DNA of 64,000 bases from Nocardioides luti (GTDB lineage Bacteria; Actinomycetota; Actinomycetes; Propionibacteriales; Nocardioidaceae): contig NZ_JACKXE010000001.1 of the NCBI RefSeq assembly GCF_014212315.1, forward strand, positions 3,596,001 through 3,660,000, read 5' to 3'. Position 1 is the stretch's first letter. Each line of letters starts with the position of its first letter. The notes beneath the pieces were generated by a model, which was not told the origin of the DNA, made no database searches, and was given only the letters and a program-made list of their open reading frames with translations. The position numbers were made by a program, and so were the translations under genes. Positions 33,675 through 41,560 of the stretch are shown one piece after another.

Positions 33675-35060
33675 ATGTCGATGTTCAAGTGGGACCTGGT
33701 TGATCCGGCTCCCGGTGAGGCCGTCGCGCCGCACCAACGCCTCGCCTGGGGCAAGACCGCCGGACTCGGCGCCCAGCACGTCGTCGCCATGTTCGGCGCG
33801 ACCTTCGTCTTCCCGCTGGTCATGGGGCTCGACCCCAACCTGGCCATCATGTTCTCCGGGATCTGCACGATCCTGTTCCTGGTCGTCTGCAACAACAAGG
33901 TGCCGAGCTACCTCGGCACCAGCGCGTCGTTCGTGGGCGCCGTGGCCGCGATCCGCACCCAGGGCGGCGACTCGGCCGACGTCACCGGCGCGATCATGGT
34001 CGCCGGCGTCGTGCTGCTGCTGATCGGCGTGCTCGTCCACTTCTCCGGCGCCGGGCTGATCCACAAGATCCTGCCGCCCGCGGTCACCGGTGCCGTGGTC
34101 ATGCTGATCGGCTTCAACCTGGCTCCCGTGGTCGCCAACATCTACTGGCCCCAGGACCAGTGGATCGCGCTGCTGACCGCCGCCTTCATGGTCTGTGCGG
34201 CGGTGCTGTTCCCCGGCTTCTGGTCGCGGATCGCCGTCTTCCTCGCGCTGATCTTCGGCTACCTGCTGTCCTGGATCGCCGACGCCGTCTTCGGCCAGAT
34301 CACCGCGGTGACCGGCGCCGGCGACGTGACCACGCACGACCGCGTCTCGTGGGCCGGCGTCAAGGCCGCCGACTGGATCGGCTTCCCCAGCGGCAAGCTG
34401 GCCGACGGTGTCTCCGTGGTGCACGGTCCGAGCTTCTCCCTCACGTTCATCCTGCTGGTGCTGCCGGGCGTCATCGCCCTCATCGCCGAGAACACCGGTC
34501 ACGTGAAGGCCGTCGCCGAGATGACCGGCGAGAACCTGGACCCGTACATGGGCCGCGCCATCGGGGCCGACGGTCTCGCCACGGCGCTGGCCAGCGCCTT
34601 CGGCGGCTCGCCGACCACGACGTACGCCGAGAACATCGGCGTCATGGGTGCGACCCGCGTCTACTCGACCGCGGCCTACTACGTCGCCGCCGCGGTCGCG
34701 ATCCTGCTGGGCCTGTGCCCGAAGTTCGGTGCCATCGTGAGTGCGACCCCCGGCGGCGTTCTCGGTGGGATCACCGTGGTGCTCTACGGCATGATCGGGC
34801 TCATCGGCGCCAAGATCTGGGTGGAGAACCGGGTGGACTTCGGCAACCCGGTCAACCTCGTCGGGCTGGCCGCGGGCATCATCGCCGGCATCGGTGGCGT
34901 GACGCTGAAGATCACCGACGACTTCTCCCTGAGCGGGATCGCCCTGGGCACGATCCTCGTGATCGTGTTCTTCCACCTCGTCAACCGCGGCGGGCGCGGC
35001 ACCACCGTGATCGCCGTCGACGACCACACCCAGCCGCGGCCGCAGCAGCGCAAGCACTGA
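33675..35060 (+). CDS. NCS2 nucleobase permease, uracil type
   Basis: A 461-residue transporter with about 12-14 membrane segments. The NCS2 signature reads AENIGVMGATRVYST near residue 320. The first residue of the ENIG motif is Glu, as in UraA-type uracil permeases; xanthine and uric acid carriers mostly have Gln there. This favours uracil or thymine over purines, though it does not prove it. It lies between the PucR regulator and the molybdenum hydroxylase genes, with 15 bp to the next gene, so import and oxidation are likely co-expressed. GAAGGGG precedes the ATG. Confidence 0.88.
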   Translation: MSMFKWDLVDPAPGEAVAPHQRLAWGKTAGLGAQHVVAMFGATFVFPLVMGLDPNLAIMFSGICTILFLVVCNNKVPSYLGTSASFVGAVAAIRTQGGDSADVTGAIMVAGVVLLLIGVLVHFSGAGLIHKILPPAVTGAVVMLIGFNLAPVVANIYWPQDQWIALLTAAFMVCAAVLFPGFWSRIAVFLALIFGYLLSWIADAVFGQITAVTGAGDVTTHDRVSWAGVKAADWIGFPSGKLADGVSVVHGPSFSLTFILLVLPGVIALIAENTGHVKAVAEMTGENLDPYMGRAIGADGLATALASAFGGSPTTTYAENIGVMGATRVYSTAAYYVAAAVAILLGLCPKFGAIVSATPGGVLGGITVVLYGMIGLIGAKIWVENRVDFGNPVNLVGLAAGIIAGIGGVTLKITDDFSLSGIALGTILVIVFFHLVNRGGRGTTVIAVDDHTQPRPQQRKH

Positions 35061-35075
35061 AGGACTGACTGAGCA

Positions 35076-35906
35076 GTGAAGCCAGCACCGTTCGCCTACC
35101 GCCGGCCCGGGTCGCTCGAGGAGGCACTCGAGGCCCTGGCCGGCGAGGCGAACGCGAAGGTGCTGGCCGGCGGCCAGAGCCTGGTCCCGCTGCTGTCGAT
35201 GCGGCTGGCCGCGCCGGCCCTGCTGGTCGACATCAACGGGCTCCCGGACCTGGCCGCCATCGCCGCCGACGCGACGGGCGTGCGCATCGGGGCGCTCGCC
35301 CGGCACGCGGACGTGCTGGCGTCGCCCGACGTACGCCGCGTGCAGCCGCTCGTCCCGCTCGCCCTGGCCCACGTCGCGCACGCCACGATCCGCAACCGCG
35401 GCACCACCGTCGGCTCGATCGTGCACGCCGACGCGGCTGCGGAGATGCCGGTCGTGCTGCGCGTGCTCGGCGGCTCGGTCGAGGCGGCCTCCGTCCGTGG
35501 GCGGCGCACGATCCCGGCCGAGGAGCTCTTCCTCGGTCCGCTCGAGTCCTCGCTCGCGCACGACGAGGTGGCCGTGTCGGCGCACGTCCCGGCGCTGCCC
35601 GTAGGGGCTGGGGTCGCCTTCGACGAGATCGCCCGCCGGCACGGCGACTACGCCCTCGTCGGGGCCGCGGCCCTGGTCGACGGCGACACGGTCCGCGTCG
35701 GCTACCTGTCGGTGAACGACGTCCCGACGGTCGTCGACCTGGGCGGGGTGCCGCTCGAGGACGTCGGTGAGGCGGCGCTCGCGCACCTCGAGCCGGTCGG
35801 CGACATCCACGCGACGGCGGCCTACCGCGCCCAGCTGGTCCGGGTGCTCACCGAGCGCGTCGTGCGGGCGGCGTACGCCATGGCCGGACAGGAAGGACCC
35901 GCATGA
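35076..35906 (+). CDS. Molybdenum hydroxylase FAD subunit (CoxM/XdhB-like)
   Basis: The 276-residue medium subunit begins FAYRRPGSLEEALEALAG and has AGGQSLVPLLSMRL, the FAD pyrophosphate loop, and TIRNRGTTVGSIVHADAAAE, the second FAD motif. The C-terminal CoxM domain carries HGDYALVGAAALV. It passes electrons from the 2Fe-2S clusters to the final acceptor. Its stop overlaps the ATG of the 2Fe-2S subunit (ATGA). In the order FAD, FeS, Mo it matches CO dehydrogenase-type operons. Confidence 0.92.
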   Translation: MKPAPFAYRRPGSLEEALEALAGEANAKVLAGGQSLVPLLSMRLAAPALLVDINGLPDLAAIAADATGVRIGALARHADVLASPDVRRVQPLVPLALAHVAHATIRNRGTTVGSIVHADAAAEMPVVLRVLGGSVEAASVRGRRTIPAEELFLGPLESSLAHDEVAVSAHVPALPVGAGVAFDEIARRHGDYALVGAAALVDGDTVRVGYLSVNDVPTVVDLGGVPLEDVGEAALAHLEPVGDIHATAAYRAQLVRVLTERVVRAAYAMAGQEGPA

Positions 35907-36511
35907 CCGAGGAGCTGCACGAGGTCTCGCTGACCGTCAACGGCACCCACCACGAGCTCCGGGTGCCGGCGCGCCGGCTGCTGTCCGACGCGCTGCGCCA
36001 CGACCTGGCGCTGACCGGCACCCACGTCGGCTGCGAGCACGGCGTCTGCGGCGCCTGCACGATCCTGGTCGACGGACGACCCACCCGGGCCTGCCTGATG
36101 TTCGCGGTCTCCGCGGTCGGCACCGAGATCACGACCGTCGAGGGGCTCACCAACCCCGACGGCTCGCTCGGCCACGTGCAGCAGGCCTTCGCGGAGTGCC
36201 ACGGGCTGCAGTGCGGCTTCTGCACCCCCGGCTTCCTCACCACGATCACCGCCGGGCTGCGCGACAACCCCACCCCCACGCACGAGGAGTGCCGCGACAT
36301 GATCGCCGGCAACCTGTGCCGCTGCACCGGCTACCAGAACATCGTCAAGGCCGTGGAGCGCGCGGCCGAGCTGGGTCTCGATACGGTCGCTGCGCGACCT
36401 ACTCGACCGACGAACGATCCCGCTGCGCGACCTACTCGACCGACGAGCGATCCCGCTGCGCGACCTACTCGACCGACGAGCGAGCCGACGAACGGTGGGG
36501 AGGCGTCGTGA
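35903..36511 (+). CDS. Molybdenum hydroxylase 2Fe-2S subunit with repeat tail
   Basis: The 202-residue small subunit has CEHGVCGAC plus a further Cys (plant-type 2Fe-2S cluster) and CGFC with CRC (second cluster). Family members normally end soon after the second cluster, near residue 160. Here about 40 extra residues follow, made of three ARPTRPT-DP units encoded by a 33-bp tandem repeat. The tail is probably disordered and dispensable. The stop overlaps the GTG of the large subunit by 4 nt. Confidence 0.92.
   Translation: MTEELHEVSLTVNGTHHELRVPARRLLSDALRHDLALTGTHVGCEHGVCGACTILVDGRPTRACLMFAVSAVGTEITTVEGLTNPDGSLGHVQQAFAECHGLQCGFCTPGFLTTITAGLRDNPTPTHEECRDMIAGNLCRCTGYQNIVKAVERAAELGLDTVAARPTRPTNDPAARPTRPTSDPAARPTRPTSEPTNGGEAS
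36373..36487. repeat. Palindromic element plus three 33-bp direct repeats, in frame
   Basis: GTCTCGATACGGTCGCTGCG at 36376-36395 begins a copy of the palindromic element also found at 55866 (reverse orientation). From 36389, a 33-bp unit that includes part of this element repeats three times (36389-36421, 36422-36454, 36455-36487) with few changes. All of it is in frame in the 3' end of the 2Fe-2S subunit gene. Confidence 0.85.
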
Positions 36512-38913
36512 CCGGGAAGCTGATGGGCACGAGGGTCCAGCGCACCGAGGACCAGCGGTTCCTGCGCGGCCTCGGCCGCTACGTCGACGACGTCGGCGTC
36601 GACGGCCACACGCAGATGCTGCACGCCGCGGTGCTGCGCTCGCCGCACGCGCACGCGCGGATCGTCGACATCGACGTCGACGAGGTGCTCGACCTCGAGG
36701 GCGTGCACGCGGTGTGGACGCACGAGGACCTCACCGGTCCGATGGCCGAGCCGCTGCCGCTGCTGATTCCGCACCCGGCGCTGACCCACGGCCGCACGCA
36801 GTACGCCCTGGCCAAGGACGAGGTGAACCACGTCGGTGAGGCGATCGCGTTCGTCGTCGCGGACGACCGCTACGTCGCCGAGGACGCCGTCGACCGGATC
36901 CGGGTGACCTACGACTTCCTGAAGCCGGTCGTCGGCATCGAGGCGGCCCGCGCGGCGACGGACCTCGTGCACGACGACGTGCCCGGCAACGTCGGGGCCC
37001 GGCTCGAGCAGAACGTCGGCGACGCCCCCGCGGCGATCGCGGCCGCCCCGCACCGCCTCGAGCTGGACCTGACCATCGAGCGCAGCGCCTGCATGCCGAT
37101 GGAGGGCCGCGGCACCGTCGCCCGCTGGGACGCCGACCTCGACCGGCTGCAGGTGTGGACCTCCACGCAGACCTCGACCGGGGTCCGGGCCGCGGTCGCG
37201 GTGAAGATGGGCCTCGACCTCGGCCAGGTCGACGTGATCACCCCCGACGTCGGCGGCGGCTTCGGCGTGAAGATCAACCACCCGTGGCCCGAGGAGCTGC
37301 TCGTGCCGATGGCCGCCCGGGCCCTGGGCCGGACGGTGAAGTTCACCGAGGACCGCCGCGAGCACTTCATCTCCTCCGCGCACGAGCGTGGCCAGGTCCA
37401 CCACGTCGAGGTCGGCTTCGACGACGACGGGCGCCTGCTCGGCCTGAGCGTCGACTTCTGGCACGACCACGGCGCCTACACGCCGTACGGCCTGATCGTC
37501 CCGATCATCACCTCGACCCAGCTGCTCGGCCCGTACAAGCCGCAGAACTACCGCGTCGTCTTCGAGTCGCTCTACACCAACACCGTGATGGTCACGCCCT
37601 ACCGCGGCGCCGGCCGCCCCCAGGGCTGCTACACGATGGAGCGCACGATGGACGCCATCGCGCAGTACCTCGGCAAGGACCGCGCCGAGGTCCGCTCGGT
37701 CAACTTCATCCAGCCCGACGAGTTCCCCTACGACCAGGGGCTGGTCTTCCAGGACGGCCGCGAACTCGAGTACGACTCCGGCGACTACCCGGCCTCGCTC
37801 GAGAAGATCAAGGCACTCGTCGGGTGGGACGACTTCCCGACGTTCAAGAAGGCGATGGCGGCCGCCGGCCGCACCGTCGGCATCGGGCTCGCGTGCTACG
37901 TCGAGGGCACCGGCGTCGGGCCCTACGAGGGCGCGCACGTGCACATCGAGACGTCCGGCAAGGTCAAGGTCGCGACCGGCCTCACCACGCAGGGGCAGGG
38001 GCACGCCACGGTCTTCGCCCAGCTCGTCGCCGACGAGCTCGGCTGCCGCTTCGAGGACGTCGAGGTCGTCACCGGCGACACCCGCCGGATGCCGTACGCC
38101 GTCGGCACGTTCGCCTCGCGCGCCGCCGTGATGAGCGGCTCGGCGATCCACCTCGCGGCGAAGCGGGCGAAGGAGAAGGCGCTCAAGATCGCGGCCGACG
38201 CGCTCGAGGCCGACCCGTCCGACCTGCAGATCGTCGACGGCGTCGTCTCGGTGAAGGGCTCGCCCGGCACCGCGATCGACCTCGGCACCGTCTCGGTCCT
38301 GTCGAACCCGCTCCGCTACGCGTTCGACGAGGCCTCCAAGGCGGCCACCCAGTTCTCCGTCGGCGACCCCGGCAAGCCGCCGGTGCCGGAGGACGAGGAG
38401 CCCGGCCTCGAGGGCAAGGACTTCTACTCGCCCGAGCGGGCGACGTTCGCCTCGGGCATGCACGCGGTGATCGTCGAGACCGACCCGCTGACGGCCGAGA
38501 TCACGATCCTGAAGTACGCCGTCGTCCACGACTGCGGCCACCTGATCAACCCGATGATCGTCGAGGGCCAGATCCACGGCGGCGTGGCGCAGGGGATCGG
38601 CGGCGCGCTCTACGAGCGGATGGCCTACGACGAGTCCGGGCAGCTGCTCAACGCGTCGTTCATGGACTTCCTGATGCCCTACGTCACCGAGATCCCCGAC
38701 GGCATCGCGATCGACCACCTCGAGACGCCCTCGCCCCTGAACCCGCTCGGCATCAAGGGCGCGGGGGAGGCCGGGGTGATCCCGTCCGCGGCGGTCTTCG
38801 CCGCCGCGATCGAGGACGCCGAGGGCCTCCCGATCACCGCCATGCCGATCTCGCCGTCGGAGCTGTTCGAGCTGCGCCGGCACCACGCCGTACCGTCCGA
38901 AGGGACCCCCTGA
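36508..38913 (+). CDS. Molybdenum hydroxylase large subunit (xanthine dehydrogenase family)
   Basis: The 801-residue catalytic subunit has the a/b hammerhead domain (from about 20) and the molybdopterin-binding domain. TPYRGAGRPQGCY near residue 362 is the active-site loop; it is not the AYRCSFR loop of true CO dehydrogenase. KGAGEAGVIPS near residue 750 holds the Glu that starts hydroxylation. The enzyme inserts water-derived oxygen into a heterocycle. With a uracil-type permease and a barbiturase-like gene nearby, uracil/thymine dehydrogenase is my first choice; xanthine or another N-heterocycle remains possible. No XdhC-type maturation factor is in the window. Confidence 0.9.
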   Translation: MTGKLMGTRVQRTEDQRFLRGLGRYVDDVGVDGHTQMLHAAVLRSPHAHARIVDIDVDEVLDLEGVHAVWTHEDLTGPMAEPLPLLIPHPALTHGRTQYALAKDEVNHVGEAIAFVVADDRYVAEDAVDRIRVTYDFLKPVVGIEAARAATDLVHDDVPGNVGARLEQNVGDAPAAIAAAPHRLELDLTIERSACMPMEGRGTVARWDADLDRLQVWTSTQTSTGVRAAVAVKMGLDLGQVDVITPDVGGGFGVKINHPWPEELLVPMAARALGRTVKFTEDRREHFISSAHERGQVHHVEVGFDDDGRLLGLSVDFWHDHGAYTPYGLIVPIITSTQLLGPYKPQNYRVVFESLYTNTVMVTPYRGAGRPQGCYTMERTMDAIAQYLGKDRAEVRSVNFIQPDEFPYDQGLVFQDGRELEYDSGDYPASLEKIKALVGWDDFPTFKKAMAAAGRTVGIGLACYVEGTGVGPYEGAHVHIETSGKVKVATGLTTQGQGHATVFAQLVADELGCRFEDVEVVTGDTRRMPYAVGTFASRAAVMSGSAIHLAAKRAKEKALKIAADALEADPSDLQIVDGVVSVKGSPGTAIDLGTVSVLSNPLRYAFDEASKAATQFSVGDPGKPPVPEDEEPGLEGKDFYSPERATFASGMHAVIVETDPLTAEITILKYAVVHDCGHLINPMIVEGQIHGGVAQGIGGALYERMAYDESGQLLNASFMDFLMPYVTEIPDGIAIDHLETPSPLNPLGIKGAGEAGVIPSAAVFAAAIEDAEGLPITAMPISPSELFELRRHHAVPSEGTP

Positions 38914-39542
38914 TGAAGTTCACCGGTGACGCCACCCTGCACGCGCCCGTCGAGAAGGTCTGGGACGCGCTGCTCGACCCGGCCGTCCTGGTCCGCACCA
39001 TCCCCGGCTGCGAGCGGATGGAGGCGACCGGCGAGAACGCCTACGCGATGACGGTCACCGCCGGCGTCGCAGCGATCCGGGGGACGTACGCCGGGTCCTG
39101 CGCCCTCTCCGACCTGGCCCCGCACCGCTCACTCGTGATGCGGCTCCAGGGCGCCGGCGCCCCCGGCACGATCGGCGCCGACGTGGCGGTCGGCTTCGCC
39201 GACGCCGGCGACGGCACCACGCTGGTGACCTACGACGCCGACGCGGTCGTCGGCGGCATGGTCGGCGGCGTCGGCCAGCGGATGCTCACCAGCGTCACCA
39301 AGCGGATGGCCGGCGAGTTCTTCGGCAACGTCGACGCCGTCCTGACCGGCACCCCCGGTGCGCCCGAGCAGGTCTCGGTCACCGAGACCTCCGACGGCGC
39401 GGCGGTCTTCACCGCGCCGGCTCCGGTGGGTGGTGCGACTGCCGTCGGCTCCCGCGACGACTTCGTGAAGGGGATCGTCGTCGGCGCCGGGCTGGTGCTG
39501 CTCGGTGTGGTCGCCGGGTCGGTGTCCGGGCGGCGGCGGTGA
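38913..39542 (+). CDS. CoxG-like SRPBCC protein with C-terminal membrane anchor
   Basis: A 209-residue protein whose first 145 residues form a CoxG/SRPBCC domain (FTGDATLHAPVEKVWDALLD ... IPGCERME). A loop and one hydrophobic helix end it (KGIVVGAGLVLLGVVAGSV, then RRR). CoxG anchors CO dehydrogenase to the membrane in Oligotropha, where it can carry menaquinone. Here it would link the molybdenum hydroxylase to the respiratory chain. Its ATG shares one base with the stop of the large subunit (TGATG). Confidence 0.88.
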   Translation: MKFTGDATLHAPVEKVWDALLDPAVLVRTIPGCERMEATGENAYAMTVTAGVAAIRGTYAGSCALSDLAPHRSLVMRLQGAGAPGTIGADVAVGFADAGDGTTLVTYDADAVVGGMVGGVGQRMLTSVTKRMAGEFFGNVDAVLTGTPGAPEQVSVTETSDGAAVFTAPAPVGGATAVGSRDDFVKGIVVGAGLVLLGVVAGSVSGRRR

Positions 39543-39553
39543 GGGGCGGCGAT

Positions 39554-39612
39554 TTCCCCGGATATCCGGGGAATTTGGCGCTTTCCATGGGTTGCAACAC
39601 CCGGAAAGTGCC
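39554..39612. promoter_or_regulatory. Two palindromes upstream of the amidase gene
   Basis: A perfect 20-bp palindrome (TTCCCCGGATATCCGGGGAA) covers 39554-39573. A second inverted repeat pairs 39577-39586 with 39603-39612 (9 of 10), with GTTGCAAC inside its loop. They lie in the 94-bp gap between the CoxG-like gene and the amidase. The first could be a short terminator or operator, the second an operator. The amidase thus appears to have its own control. Confidence 0.6.
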
Positions 39613-39636
39613 AGTTTCCCCCGGGAGGACGCGCGG

Positions 39637-41034
39637 ATGACCGACCTGACGGCCGACAGCACCGCCCGCGACATGGTCGCCGCGGTGGCGGCGAAGGCCG
39701 TGTCGGCGCGCGAGCTGCTGGAGCTCCACCTGGCCCGGATCGCCGAGCGCAACCCCGAGCTCAACGCGATCGTCAGCCTCGACGAGGAGCGGGCCCGGGC
39801 GGGCGCCGCGGCCGCGGACGAGCACCTCGCCCAGGGGAACGAGCCCGGCCCCCTCCACGGGCTGCCGTTCGCCTTCAAGGACACCCACCAGGTCGCGGGC
39901 TGGCGGACGACGTACGGCTCCCCGCTGCTCGCCGACAACGTCCCCGACGCCGACGAGCTGCTCGTCGAGCGGGTACGCCGCGCGGGCGTCGTCGTGGTCG
40001 GCCGCACCAACGTCCCGGAGTTCGCCGCCGGGTCGCACACCTTCAACCGGGTCTTCGGCACCACCCTCAACCCCGTCGACCCCACCCGCTCCGCCGGCGG
40101 CTCCAGCGGGGGAGCGGCCTGCGCCCTGGCGTCCGGGATGGTGCCGCTCGCGGAGGGCTCCGACATGGGCGGCTCGCTGCGCAACCCGGCGTCGTTCTGC
40201 GGGGTCGTCGGTCTGCGTCCGAGCCTCGGCCGGGTGCCCGAGTGGCCGCTCTACAACCAGTGGGAGACGACCTCGACCGGCGGCCCGATGGCGCGCAACG
40301 TCGGCGACCTCGCGCTGCTCCTCTCCGTGCTCGCCGGGCCCGACCCGCGCACCCCCCACGCGCTCGGCGACCCCGGCGCCGCGTTCGCGCCCCCCGTCAC
40401 CGGCACCCTGGCCGGCCTCCGCGTCGCGCTGTCGACCGACCTCGGCGGTGCCTTCGAGGTCGACCACGACGTCGCGGACGTCGTCCGTGCGTCCGGCGAC
40501 GTCCTCGGCGACGGCGGGGCCGCGGTCACGGCGGCCCACCCCGATCTCGCCGAGGCCGAGGACACCTTCCGCACCCTGCGGGCCTGGCACCTGCAGGCCA
40601 AGCTCGGCCCGCTGCTCGCGCAGCACCCTGACGGGTTCAAGCAGTCGCTGGAGGACAACATCCGGCTGGGCGAGTCCCTGACCGGCGCCGACGTCGCCCG
40701 CGCCTACACCCAGCGCACCGCGCTGTCGGAGCGGATGCGCCTCTTCTTCGAGGAGTACGACGTCCTCGTGCTGCCCGCGGCGCAGGTCCCGCCCTTCCCG
40801 GCGGACCAGGAGTTCCCGACCGCGATCAACGGCCGGCCGATGACGACCTACCTGGACTGGATGCGGGCGGCGTACCTCATCACCGTCACCGGGTGCCCCG
40901 CGATCTCGGTCCCCGCCGGCACCACGCCGGAGGGGCTGCCGGTCGGGCTGCAGATCGTCGCGGCGCACGGGCGGGACCGGTTCCTGCTCGAGGTGGCGGC
41001 GGCGTTCGAGGCGGCGGTCGGCGGCGCCGGGTAG
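39637..41034 (+). CDS. Amidase signature family hydrolase
   Basis: The 465-residue enzyme has the Ser-cisSer-Lys triad of the family: Lys near 81 (PFAFKDTHQ), the GGSSGG loop, and EGSDMGGSLRNPASF with the nucleophilic Ser. It hydrolyses a carboxamide to acid and ammonia. Malonamidase E2 of Bradyrhizobium belongs to this family, so malonamate is a plausible substrate in the pathway proposed here; ureidomalonate is the alternative. Specificity cannot be read from the motifs. GGGAGGA at 39623-39629 fixes the ATG. Confidence 0.88.
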   Translation: MTDLTADSTARDMVAAVAAKAVSARELLELHLARIAERNPELNAIVSLDEERARAGAAAADEHLAQGNEPGPLHGLPFAFKDTHQVAGWRTTYGSPLLADNVPDADELLVERVRRAGVVVVGRTNVPEFAAGSHTFNRVFGTTLNPVDPTRSAGGSSGGAACALASGMVPLAEGSDMGGSLRNPASFCGVVGLRPSLGRVPEWPLYNQWETTSTGGPMARNVGDLALLLSVLAGPDPRTPHALGDPGAAFAPPVTGTLAGLRVALSTDLGGAFEVDHDVADVVRASGDVLGDGGAAVTAAHPDLAEAEDTFRTLRAWHLQAKLGPLLAQHPDGFKQSLEDNIRLGESLTGADVARAYTQRTALSERMRLFFEEYDVLVLPAAQVPPFPADQEFPTAINGRPMTTYLDWMRAAYLITVTGCPAISVPAGTTPEGLPVGLQIVAAHGRDRFLLEVAAAFEAAVGGAG

Positions 41035-41044
41035 AAAAGGCGCC

Positions 41045-41446
41045 ATGGGTCTGCGCTGGTACTCCACCGTCCTCGACTGCCGCGATGTCGTCGCCCAGGG
41101 GCGGTGGTGGGCCGAGACACTCGGTTGGCAGGTGGTGCACGCGAGCGACGACGAGGTGGTGCTGGTCCCGGCCCACGTCACCCCGGAGCTGGTCCGGGAC
41201 ACGCCGTGGGAGCAGGTCGGGCCCGGTCTCGTGCTGGTGCCGGTCGCGGAGGGCAAGCAGGTCAAGAACCGCCTCCACCTCGACCTCGCACCGCACACCT
41301 CGGACGACCGCGACGCCCTCGTCGCGGGCCTGGTCGCCCGCGGCGCCACCCTCGCGCAGGTGGGCCAGCCCGTCGACGCGCCGTGGACGGTGCTGCTCGA
41401 TCCCGAGGGCAACGAGTTCTGCGTCCTGTCCTCGCGCGAGCGGTGA
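41045..41446 (+). CDS. VOC family protein
   Basis: A 133-residue glyoxalase-like protein of the VOC superfamily: LRWYSTVLDCRDVVAQGRWW opens the first module, LHLDLAP the middle strand, and DPEGNEFCVLS the C-terminal strand with a Glu often used for metal. This subtype is common and uncharacterised in actinobacteria. It starts 10 bp after the amidase stop; a TAGAAA box 7 nt before the ATG may give a separate start. No role in the pathway can be inferred. Confidence 0.78.
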   Translation: MGLRWYSTVLDCRDVVAQGRWWAETLGWQVVHASDDEVVLVPAHVTPELVRDTPWEQVGPGLVLVPVAEGKQVKNRLHLDLAPHTSDDRDALVAGLVARGATLAQVGQPVDAPWTVLLDPEGNEFCVLSSRER

Positions 41447-41450
41447 GCGG

Positions 41451-41466
41451 TCACCCGATCGGGTGA
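41451..41466. terminator. Perfect 16-bp palindrome after the VOC gene
   Basis: TCACCCGATCGGGTGA followed by TTTG lies 4 bp past the VOC stop. It can form a short hairpin and end transcription, or serve as a protein-binding site for the phosphatase gene at 41561. Confidence 0.5.
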
Positions 41467-41560
41467 TTTGCGGACGCCGTACGCCCGATTCCGAGCGGCG
41501 TCGGTCACGATCTGGGTCATTGCGTGCAGGGGGCGCCGCGCGCCCGGCTATGTTCCTCAG

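Noticed and set aside
36389..36487. Three 33-bp repeats as a possible CRISPR array
   Set aside because: Units are head to tail with no spacers, are in frame in a gene, and no cas gene is present.
28504..38913. Complete purine (xanthine-urate-allantoin) degradation cluster
   Set aside because: No urate oxidase, allantoinase, allantoicase or ureidoglycine gene is in the window, and the permease motif is of the uracil type. Such genes could lie elsewhere, so it remains an alternative only.
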